Positions 30,009 through 42,000 of a stretch of 64,000 nt of DNA are shown one piece after another. The stretch spans positions 2,852,001 through 2,916,000 of the forward strand of contig NC_015578.1 of NCBI RefSeq assembly GCF_000214375.1. The letters run 5' to 3'. How positions within the stretch are numbered: the stretch's first letter is position 1; each line of letters opens with the position of its first letter. The notes beneath the pieces are model-generated. The model was not told where the DNA came from, made no database searches, and saw nothing but the letters and a program-made list of their open reading frames with translations. Source of the DNA: Treponema primitia ZAS-2 (GTDB lineage Bacteria > Spirochaetota > Spirochaetia > Treponematales > Breznakiellaceae). The position numbers and the translations under genes are program-made.

Positions 30009-33000
30009 TTAGTTTTCCTGTTCTTCTACAAAATCGCCGTCCAGCTCCACTGCCTTTTCCGCCCTGTACTCCACCACCCCGTCGGGGGTATAGAGTTCCA
30101 GCCTGAACCGCAGATGGCCGCTTTCCCCAATCGCCACCTCCGCGGCTTCCCAGCGGTTTCCCTCCAGGGGCATCCACCCCTCATCGCCGTAGACCAGCCA
30201 GCGTTCCCGCAGGGGCAGACGGCGCCTGTACTGCCAAGGCTGTACCAGGGCTTCCAGGATGAATACCTGCGCGGGGAACTTGCCGACTAAAGTCGGTGTT
30301 GCAAGTTGCGCGGATTCCACAGCATCAGCCTCGACAATTTCCTGCCGAACCAGAATATCCGCAACAACGCTGCCCCGTTCCTGCACCATGATCAGGGGCT
30401 GGGACAACCCGGCTGGTGTGCCGGGAAGTTCCACCACAGCCTGAGCGCCGTAACGCCGCATGTAAACCGATACACCGCCGGGATAATAGAAGCGGTTAAG
30501 TTCCCCCCGCTCCTCCACAAAACCCCAAGCTGGAGGAGCTTCTGTCTTTTTGGGCAGGAAGAGGTAGACCACGGCGTCCCGCAGTACCCGGAAACGGATA
30601 CCAGCCCTTTCGTCCAAAAGCTCATCCCCTTCTTCCCAGAGTATGTACTCCGCCCCCAGGGTGTAGGACGGCAGCCTGGTCATGGCCGCAGTATCCCTGT
30701 GGCTGGATGATCCAATATCCATATCTTCCCCGCCTCTGATAAGGGGCATGCCGTTATGGGCATGGTACATCACGGCCCGTTCCGCGCCGTTTATCTCTGC
30801 ATGGTCAATCATAGAAACAGTCGACCTGTTGGGGGCAACCCAAACATCACAAGCCTGCCAGGAACCGCTGTTATCAGCCCGGTCCACCCCCCGGTAGAAA
30901 ACCCTGTATCCCCCTTCTTCCATAAAAACAACAGGTTCCCTGTAGATTTCCACCGGGCCATTGTTGACCCGGTATTCAATACGGGCTACACCGGACAGGG
31001 CATCCCGGGCCTTCAGGGTCAGTTCCCCCATTCCCTGATCGTACAATACCGAAACTTCCATTAGAGGAGGTTCAAAGTCAATTCTAATATCTTTACTGCG
31101 AATCTCTTCCCGATTACCCGCTTTATCCAGGGCATACCAGGAGTAATGGTGTACCCCCTGATCCGCAAAGACCACCGGGGCGGTATAGGCGCCTGTGGAA
31201 TCCCAAATCCAGTCTATACCGGATACACTATCCTGGACTTCCAGAGAGAGGGTTACTGTGCTGTTGTACCAGCCACCTTCCCTTTCAACCGGGCTAAGGG
31301 TAAAGGAACTCTCAGGCGCTCCTGAGTCAACTTTAAGTTGTACCTGCACATCTTTTCCCCTTAAGCCCCGGGTATCGACGCCATAGGCACGGATCATGTG
31401 TTCCCCGTCTTCCAGAACCAGGGACGCCGGGGCTTCCTCCCAGGAATCACTATTATGCTGCATGGGGATCTCCGCCGCATAGGTTTCAATATCCGTGCTG
31501 ATAATCTCAAGCAATGGGTTCTGGGTATACCAACCCTGGGAGCCATCGGGCGCAGCAGGGGTGACGCGCAGTTCTGTTACAGGGGCCTGGATATTCGGGT
31601 GACCCTTGAAGGCATGGATGACACCATCCGTGTCTGCGGCGTAGATACCCTCGTGGTAGAGGGCAAATGCGCCATAGGCCCTGGCATCCCGCCAGATACT
31701 ACCGCCGGTATAGCGGTTAAACACACTTAACCCTTCTTTGCCGGCAACAATGGTTTTCTCCTTTCCGTTCCCCGGTACAGCATCATCCTGCCCCGCGGCT
31801 CCGGTTTTATCCCTAAGCCCTATTTGCCTCTGCCACTGGAGCGAAAGATCATCCCGTTTATAGGAGCTGAGGCGCCCCCTGTCCAGCAGGGAGACTCCCG
31901 CTTCGGTTAGGGATATCAGGGTATCAGGGCTGTGGGCCCCCTGTACGCGCAGTATTTCTCTTAATTCATTGTCAAAGAGGATCAGGGATTCGGCTGTTAC
32001 CGCAACCCCACCCCGAGAATCCGCCCCTATGGCGAGTATCTCTTCTCCCGCATCCCAGGGCTTGCCGGGACCGTACAGGGGTATCAAGCGGCTCCCCTGT
32101 ATCTCATACAGGGTTCCGTATACCCACAAAGTTTCTGCTACTGGGATGGTTCTTTTCCTTTCCTCGATCAGGGTTCCCCGTGCTGGGTTTCTGAAAAACA
32201 AAGCCGTTGGCGTCAGCTCCATAAGCGTGGCGCCATCGCTACTGATAGCCAGTATCCCTTCCCGGGTCCAGAGCAGATTTCCTGTAAGGGGGTCACGGAC
32301 TTCCAAGGTTTCCCCTGTCAGAGCGTAGAGCCTGCCCCCGGCGCAGATCAACTGCCTGTAAAGGCCTTCAATTTTCCAGGCCTGGCTTCCATCCCTGATC
32401 CTGAGAGCCCCAAGGCCGCCCTGGCCGCGGATAATAATTAGATTTTCCACCCCGAGGATCTGTAATACCGGGGCATTGCCCTGAACGGTCCAAGCCTGAT
32501 CTCCTGAAGCAGGAAGATCCGATACCACCGACCGGCTCCGACCTCCATCCCGGCCTTCCTGGCCCCAAATTTCCTCCCACACAGTGATGGTGTAGGATCG
32601 GCTGTCCTTCCAGCCTTTGCCATCCTGCACCTCAATCTCCACCGGGTACTGACCCCGCTCCAGGGGACGCCCGCTGATAATTCCCCGGAGGCTCAGAGAA
32701 AGCCCCGGGGGCAGGCTGCCCCGGATAACCCGGTACTCGGTAATTCCCCGGGCATTACGGCTGATGATTTCGCCGGAATAACTCTGCTCTACATAGCCAT
32801 CCGGTAATTTAGAAGTAGTAATGATGAGGGAACTCCCGATGCGTACCGTAATTCCCTCAGTCACCTCAAAACCCCGGCTCCTTCCGCGGATGGCTATTTT
32901 CCACAGGCCGTTAGCGGCGAAGGGTTCAGCCCGTATCGTCAATCCGACCGAATCTCCGGGACGGATCTCTGATTTTTCCAACACCGCGGCAAATGGCGCA

Positions 33001-36000
33001 TTCTCCTCACATTCTGTGCTAAGTTCCACCATGTCGTCATACCCGCTAATAGTAATATTAATAGTTTTTCCTTCACCCGCAGCCAGTTCAATATCAGAGG
33101 CTGATGGGTACATGATAAAACCCCGTTCCCTTACAGTAAAGTTCAGGACATTACTTTCGTTCCCCCCCACAAGGATCCGGAGTTTCCCGCTTGCCCCATC
33201 ATCGGGGGTGGTGAACACTATTTCTTCTCCGGACCAGGACTTCGCCGGTATAACCTGTTCATTGAGGTACAGGGTTCCCTTTGAACCAAAACCGTACCCG
33301 TAGAGATGGACATCCTCACCCCTGTAGGCCGCTCTGGGGACAACACTGGAGAGCCGGGCAGAGGGCAGCTCTTCCCGTACTATGGTGATCAGCTCAAAAA
33401 ATTTCCCCCTTTGCCCTTCAATATTAATCTTGTAAATTCCCGGAGCGGCATTTTCCCTGGCCTCTACCTTTATGCCCCCGGTGGTCCGTCCTCCGGCAGT
33501 GAGGACCGGCAGGGGCAGACTAATATCCAGCTCATCGGGCTTCTCAAGAATACGGAAGGATAGGGGTCCCTCAAACCCATTCAGGGATAGTGCCCCAAAG
33601 GCATAGTTTAGCTTTCCCCCTGGAACAGTTTCTGCGCTAAGGGTATAGTTGGTAAGCCGCCAATCCGGCAGCAGCACCGTTACTGTGAACCGGGCCCTAT
33701 CTCCCCCGGGACCTTCAAGGGTCAATTCACCCTTGCCGTCCTTTGCCCTAAGCGCTTCCATGTCCCTGATCCTGGGCAGGAGTGCCCGTAGAAAACCGGG
33801 AGACGGATCCGCTTCAAGGATGGCCAGCTCTTCCCCTTCCCAAAAAACCCTGGAGCCGGGCATAAACCCGTTCCCATAGATGGTAAGAACATTTTCAAGC
33901 CCGGGGTCTATCTCAGCAGGCTCCACTGCACTGATATCAGGCTGCGGCCACCTTAGATCTATTACCAAGGTAAAGGGACTGCTCAAGGCGCCATTGGCCT
34001 CATTGAAAAGCTCCCAGGGATATTCGTAGAGTCCGGGGGTCATTGTTTCTGCTATACCCATATACCAGGGCATCTCAAAAATCGGACCGTCGATTCTTAC
34101 GGGACCTGCAAAATGGATGTTCAGGAAGCTATCCTGCTCCGCTCCTGCATAACGGGCTCCGATATAATCAGAGGCATCACCCTGTAACTTGAAATTTTCA
34201 ACCCTGCCCTGTATCCTGCCCTCCACAAATCCGCCTATTGTACCCCGAGCTTCGATCCGTTTTGAGTATACCGCCGGGCTGTTCCAAACCGGCCTTTCTG
34301 ATCCGAAAACCATGGTTACCGGATCAGACCAAGGACCGGCCTTGTACTCAGAATCCAGGGTGCAAATCGCGAAGGACAGTTCCTGCCCCGCTTCATAACC
34401 CGGGAGATCAAGGCTAGTAATATTACCCACATACAGTATGGATTCCGTATCCTCCCTGACATTCACTATTCTGAGCTTGTACCCACCTGTACGTCCTCCA
34501 TTGGCATTAGCCCACCGCAGGCTCAGGGTACCTACATTGGTTTCCGCAGCTGTTAAATTTGCCGGGGCGAGCAGGGGCAGATCGCTCCTTTCAACCAGGA
34601 TTTTTCCCGGAGCATACACCATGGGAGAAACCTCGGTTCCCGTGGTTTCAAACTCTGCGCAGATATAGTATTCCCCATCGCAAAGATCAAACACCGGTAC
34701 AGTCACATCAAAACTGCCATCCGCCCTGGTCATCCGGGTTCCCAATTCCATAGCCGGCAGCCCTTCTGCTTCCCGGGCAAAGATACGGAAAGAGCGCCCG
34801 CTCTGATCCGTTGTTCCCTGTACCCGCAGTTCCGAAACAACCTTCTCCAGCCCGTAGGAAGGCTCCCGGATATTCATCACCGGCAGAGCTTTGCTGCCCA
34901 GGACACTTAATTCATAGTACTTCTCTTCCAGCTCCTGCACCCGAAGCTGCCAAATTCCCGCTTCGTTTGAGGGGATAGAAAAAACAATGCCCCCCTCCAC
35001 AAGCACCGTTTCCATTCCCGGATACCCCTCGCGGTATTCTATCCCCGAAGGGGAACGTACCGTTAATTCAGGCGCCCCATCGGAGTACGTAAGGATCACA
35101 ATGAGCCGTTGAAGTCCTGAAGGGGGAATTTTATCCATTCTGCCATATTCCGCCTGGAGCATGTTCAGGGGCGCGGCTATATCCTTATTTCCCGGCGGGA
35201 CAAACACACTGTATATCAGATCATCATCCCCTGGCCGGTCATAGCTGTCCTGCGAAAGGGTATCCGGATTTTCACCGGGGACAAGTGCCGGCCTGAAGCT
35301 TTGTGTCCAGCTTGGTTTTTCTATTTGGTAGCTGGAGAGGGCGCCAAAGTCAAAGACCCCGGGACCCACAAATACTCCCACATACCCGACGAGAGGCAGG
35401 TCGACACTTCCTTTAAATCCTGATCTTCCGTTGCTAAATCTTCCAAAGTCCGCAGAAATTCTGGCAAGCCACATGTTACCGGTGGGTATTTTTATCAACC
35501 AGCTATTAATAATAGCGCCTTTTGCCAGGCCAAACCTGACGTACCCCACTCCGGATAAAATGGTGGTTCCTTGTTTATCAAAGATATAAATGGTAACCCC
35601 GCCTTCGGCGTAACTTAAGCTGACATAGAAATCCCCTACGAAACCCTGCCTACCCAGGGTAGCGCTCGTAGTGGCACTAATATTAAGAGCGCCCCGTAGT
35701 ACCAATGCAGTCCCCTCAAAAGCCCAGATACCGTTGGTAATATCCACCCAGACTGTGGGAGCCATACCAATGATAGTACCTCCATAGTAATCCCCTACAT
35801 GGAGCCCCATGACCAGCCGCGGCCCCTTGCTGTTAAACATCCCCCGATAAAAACCCGGTACCTCATCCGGGGGACCATAGGCAATGCCGCCCTTTATGCC
35901 GCTCAAAAACAACCCGCTATTACCCAGGGGAATACCGCCCATAGCCACGATATAAGAAAACTCCGCCTGCTTAAGCCCTAATGGATAGGTTGATGATTTT

Positions 36001-39000
36001 GTTGCAAAGGAAATAATAACGCCAATATTCCCTGCCCCGGGTATTAATACTGAACCACCGCCACCCAGGATATATTCACCATCGGTAATAGAGAATTCAA
36101 CCTGGATATTACTAAAAGATAAAACACCTACATCGAAACTCGGCAGTTTTATTGAACCCCCGCCGACCTGTAAACCATTGGCAGCCGAAAGGCTTACATT
36201 TTTCAGGGCAAGCTCTCCCTTAGGGGCAATAAAATCAGGAAGCTTCAGGGTAACCTTAGAAAAACTAATACGACCCTGGGAAAATTCCAAGGCAGGCTTA
36301 TCCATAATCAGGGTGAATCCGGCAATTACGGTTTGAATCTTCGATATCTCAATATCCCCGAGGAAGCTGCCGTTCTTTGGGTTGAATTTTGCATTCTTCA
36401 GAGCCACATACTGACCGCCGAAACTGCCAAAATTCGCAGGGATCTCCAGGCGGCAGCTTTTTAGGGTTACCCAGAACTGGTTTGAGCTGTCCCTTTCAAA
36501 GAAAAGTTCTTCAAACTTTACGGTAAATCCTCCAATGTTTATTGCAGCATTTGAAAAGCCGCCCTGTATATCCATCAGGGTACCGTCCCAGCTAAATTTG
36601 AGAACCTTGAGAGCAATCCTGATATTGGCTAACCCAGGATAATTTGAGGGAAATTCGGCGCCAGCGCTGAGGCTTAATCCTGAATTGCTTACTCCCAGAG
36701 AAGTAACACTGATTTTGATACCTCCAAGGATGGGAAACTCAAGCTTTGTACCGGTACTTAATCCCACATCAAAGGCCTTAAGCCCATCCTTGGTGGATAG
36801 CTCAAATTTTCTGATCTCAAGAGAGGCCTTACTAATTGCCTCAGGCAGGCCCGGCCTGGTAATACTGATTTTTCCACCCACGTCTATAAGGAATTCATGC
36901 CCTGTACCTTTTTTGAAGAAAAGACGTCCATTGCTTAAATTAACGGCATTGAATATTTTAACATTCAGCCCTTCAACACCGATATTAAGGTCTGCAATTT
37001 CCCCGGCAGTATTTATAGTAAATTTCCCTATATTAACAGTGGTTCCCCGGAGCCCTTCAGGAAAATTATCCGGCAGCTTCAGTTTCCCTGCAATGGATAC
37101 CTCCAGGGGACTCCCTTCTTGTTTTGAAATGGAAAAGGCGCCGTTCATCAGTTCCATAACATCGAAGAGTTTATTCTGCGGCAAAGCCGCCGATGCGGAA
37201 GCGCTTTTCAGCCCCGAAACCGTATCAAATTCCATAGCAATAGCGGTTTGCAGCCCCCCTATACCCGCAGGAAATTTACCCTCCTGAAGTATCACCGTTC
37301 CTGCAAGGTCAAATTTCATCACCTCTTTTTTGAGGGAAGCTTCAATGGCAATATCCCTCAGCTGAACCGCGCTGAAAGCATTATACACCTTCCCCTTTTC
37401 AGAATTGTATTTTGCTGTAAAGGACTGGATAACCCCATCAAAGCCTATTTTAAAATTGTTGATCTTCGCTTCCTGGCCGGCAAAAACATCAGGAAAACTG
37501 TTGGGTAGAATCAGGCTGCCCGAGAGGTTCAGAAAACCGGTCTGTTTTACCTCGTTCCAGTCAATACCGATGGTGAGTTTTGAAAACAGGTTCCCCAGAG
37601 CATTGGCGGTGGGCAGGGTAACTGATGCCTTCAAACGGGTAATTTCAAGTGAAGCAGTATCGAAAGTAAAAGTATCTATCTTTAAGGATGTTCCGGCCAC
37701 CCATTCGGGCATATCCTTTCCAAAGCTGATATTGCCTGCTATGCTCATGGCCAGGGACTTCTCCCCTTCTTTAAGCAGGGAGACGCTCCCCTTTTTCAGG
37801 CTCAGCCCCTTCATATACGGAATGATAGCCCCCTCAAGCCCATCGAGGCTGATATTCATATTTCCCAGGGAACCATCCCGGCGGATCTCAAAATTTTTCA
37901 CCTCCGCTGTTTTGCCTGCTATAAAATCCGGCATCCCGGAAGCGGGGAATTGCACTGAGCCGCTAAAAGCGATGGTCCGTTCGGAATTGACGCTCAGCCT
38001 GTTCAGGTAAAAATCAATGCCGCAGAACCCTATATTAAGAGGGGCCTTGCCCTCCAGGGTAATATCCGCAAATTCAAATTTTCCTGAGATGGGGTTGAAT
38101 TTGACATGGTCGATGTATGCGTTATCAACTTTGTATTCCACGGGAAACAGGAGCTTTACCTGCTCTGCGACAATCCAGGGCTGCCCCGCAGCATAGGTAA
38201 CCGAGACATTCCGGAAGATGAGATCCCAGACCCCTGCAAAGGGAACTTTGTACTCCCCATCCAAGTGTATATCAATGGATTTTATTTTCCCTGCAAGATC
38301 TGCCGTAAAATCGTTGATACGAATTTCCCTGCCCGCCAATTCTCCGGCTATATCCTGAGGAAGTCGAATGCTGCCCTCAAGGTTAACCAGCTCATTTTGG
38401 ATAGAAAAATTACTCAGCTTGAATTCCATATTCCACAGGGTAAAGGGGCTAACCTGGGCATTTTCCAGGGTAAGCTTCCCGGTATTAGAAATCCATACCC
38501 CATTGGCACTGATAGTAACACCCTCCATAGATACGGGCAGGGTTATCATGGTCTTTTCCGCCAGAAGGCCATTTTCATCCAGGAAAATATCCTCCATAGA
38601 AAACGTAAAACCCTGGGCGGTAAAACCTATCTTGTCAATTTTTTTCTCTATCCGGAATTCGCCATTCTGGCGGAGACCCACTTTTTCAAAATCAAAGGAT
38701 TTGCCACCCAACAGTTTGGGCAGGGTAATGGCCACCGACGCTTCAATGCCATCTTCGGAAAACCTTGTCTCGGTAATCCTAGCCCCTGAGCCAAATAGCG
38801 AAACTGAGATATCCTGTTTACTGATTACCCGGTTAAATAGTTTTCCCTCCAGACTGATAACTATCTCGCCTATATTAAATTCTATCTCCCGGTACAAAAC
38901 CTTGCCTAATCCAATCCGTATCCGGTCAGGATCAAACCTTATATTTTCACCCCTAATGGACCAGCCGGCGTAGTTGAACAGGGTACCTGTGTCCGGGCCT

Positions 39001-42000
39001 GCCCCTGTCAGGCTAAGATCCGGACGGAAATAGAATTTCCCTGCGGGGAAGGATATTTGCCGGTCCCCCCACTGGAATGTAAGGGAACCCTCCAGGGCGA
39101 GGCCGTCATTTTCTATCCCCGCATTTTTCGTCTCCATGGGGTACCCATTACGGGAGCTAAAGGAGATAGTTCTCCACTCTTTCTCTCCCAAAAAAACAGT
39201 ACCATCACAGTTAAACTGCGTTTTTCCAAAGAGTATATCAGGCCCGTTAATTTCCATTAACGAAAGAAGGGGATACGCTGCTTCCAGGACATAGCCTTCA
39301 TTCAGAGCTTTCAGGGAAACCCCATCCACAGAAAGGGACAGGCCTTTGATTATTAAAATATCCCGAACCTCCTGAAGAACACTGCTGGCAAAAAGCCCTT
39401 CCGGAGAAATTCGGCTTTCGGGAAATTCCAGCGTCCGGCTCCCCAGTTTTTCAGGCAGATTGATAAAGCCCCGCCCATTAATGCCTCCCCCGTCAAAATA
39501 CAATTCTTTATACTTAACATTCCATCCGCCGGCATTAAATTGACGGTTTCCCTTCGCAATGCCCTTTGAAAACACACCATTACTGTTTAAACTGAGACCG
39601 GTAAAAACAAGGGAACCGGAATCAAGGTTAGGGACAGGCTCCAGGCTTCCCTTTCCAATCCGCAGCAGCCCATCTTCAAACAGGATATTCTCGGCCCTGA
39701 GTAGGGCGCCGGCAATACCGAAGGCCCTTTCCCCGGGGTAATTTCCCCGGACAGCCCCGTCACTTTCAAGTTTTGCCCCGGTGAAATTCAGGAACCTTTC
39801 CCCGGTCTGATCGCTAATATCCGGGCTCAGGGGAACTGCAATGGTTCCAAATAAGCCCGGATCCATAAGCGCTGCAGAGCTGACCTTTAGCAATGAACCG
39901 TATCCGGGATCTCCTGAAAACTCGCCGGTAATGATCCCGTCACTGTATACCCCGTTCGGTTCACCTTCTTTCAAGCCGAGACCGTTAATGCCCAGCCTGT
40001 TACCCCAAATATCAATGGTTCCTTCCGCAACATATATGCCCTTTGCGCTAAGCCGCGTTTGATGGCCTGTTACGGCAAAGCCGTGGACAAGGGCAGAAAA
40101 CCCGCTTATCCCCGGGCCGGACTCCCAGTTAATACCTAAGTTGGTGAGCTGCGTATCTCCTGTTTTAAAAACCCCGTATAGGCCGGAGCTTAAGGTTCCT
40201 GAAACCATGAGGCGGCCCCGGGTATCAAAATATATGCTTGTCCCTTCAAATACTGCGCCGCCTTCAGGTATTGTAACCGTCACCAGAGCGCGGGAATCTT
40301 CGCCGGAAGTACCGGCGGCAAAATCAGGCCCGCACTTCACAAGGCCGGTCAGGGAGTCGATAATAAAATTGCGGATCTCCAGTTCCCTGGGCTCATAGCC
40401 CTGGGGAAGGGACAGGACAGCTTCGTAGATTTCCAGGGAACTCCCGCGCAGTCCCCCCTTCCGCACCCCATATACCGTATCCGCCATGGTAAGGTTCAGG
40501 GGTTTATCCGCGGAAATATCCAGTTCCGCACCAAGGTTCATGCTTGCCGGGTCCATACGGCTCTGGCGGAGCCTGAGGGTTTCCCCTTCAACGGCAGGCT
40601 CAAGGGAGATACCCAGGCGGTCAAACAGATCCCTGTCGAAGGACAGATCTTCCCCGGTAAACCATTCTCTGCCGTTTCCCAGGCCAAGTTCTTCAACATC
40701 CGTCAGGGTAAACCCAGACCCACTGCCGGTATAGCTTTCGATACTCCCTTTATTTCCAATAGAAACTCTGTTACTGCTTACAATGCTCATAGGCGGGTTC
40801 CCCACAGATGCGGTTCCCAGGGCTGCGGTACGGTCCTTTCTCCGGCCATCCTCAATCACCGGCCGGGTGTAGGCCGAATCCCCAACAGTGAGCCCCCGGG
40901 TGCGGTCAAAGCCGATCACACTCCCCTCCAAGGTAAATCCCCCTGAGCGGAGTTCGTATCTGCCGCTTCCGCTGCGCCCGCCCCTAAAAACGCCCTCCCC
41001 TTCATCGGTTTCTTCAAAAATCAGGAAATCCAGAGGCTTCCTGATTTCACTGCCATCAAAAACAGTAATACTACTCATGTCAATTCCATCAGGAACATGT
41101 AATACTATATCAGCATAAGAAGTACTTTCCTGGCCAATAATTCTCATACCGGTCAAGCGGTATCCGTTAATCATTTCCTGGTAGGGTATTGAATAGGTTT
41201 CAGGGACAGGAACATTCCCGGTGGCGCATGCGCCCCATTGCTCAGTGAAATTTCCTGCCCTGTCATAAGCTCGAAGAACCACCGTAAATACCTGGTTATC
41301 ATCCAGAGGTGAAATGATATATTCCTCTGTATCCGGCCCCAGGGTATAGCTCCTGGTAATACCATTATTGGTAACCAAAAGTGTCACATGATCGACCCCT
41401 GAGTCCCGGTCATCAAGCTTCCCCCAGAAAACCAGTTTACCCTTGCCGGTGATATTCTCAGCATCCGCAAAGGCAAGCTTAGTGTTTTTGAATTCCGGCG
41501 GAATAAAATCAACCTTAAATGAATTTGTCCCAAATTTCCGGTTCCCCGCATAGTCAATGGCCCAGACCCCAACATGCACAGTACCGGCCCCCGAATCACC
41601 CAGTAGATCCCGAAGGTTCGCCGTAATTACTGTATCCGGTGTATGATCCCAGAGCAAAGGATCTTCCGCCCGAAGTTCTGCTTCCCCGCCTGTACTGGAA
41701 ATTTCGCTGCTGGCATCACTGAGGCGGTAGCGGTACTCTGCAACCCCGGTCATATCCCGGGGTTTGTTCCACCGGATCAGGGTATCCCCCTGGTTATACC
41801 AGAAGGAACTTTCCGCCTGGGGTATTGCCTGTATACGAAGGTCCCCGGGGGCTTCGGTATCCACACGGAACCTGTAAAGCCCCTCAGAGCCGGCATTGTA
41901 ATTTCCGCCGATACAGGATACTGCCAGACGGTAGAATTCATACTCATCATTATCCTCAAGCTCCAGAGAAAGCCGGCCTTTTCCCTCCTGATCAGTATTA

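Noticed and set aside
29955-30030. Partial direct repeat of the GTTTTCCTGT type between two convergent genes
   Set aside because: Two imperfect copies of about 25 bases, one overlapping the end of the giant gene. Too short and imperfect to call an element.
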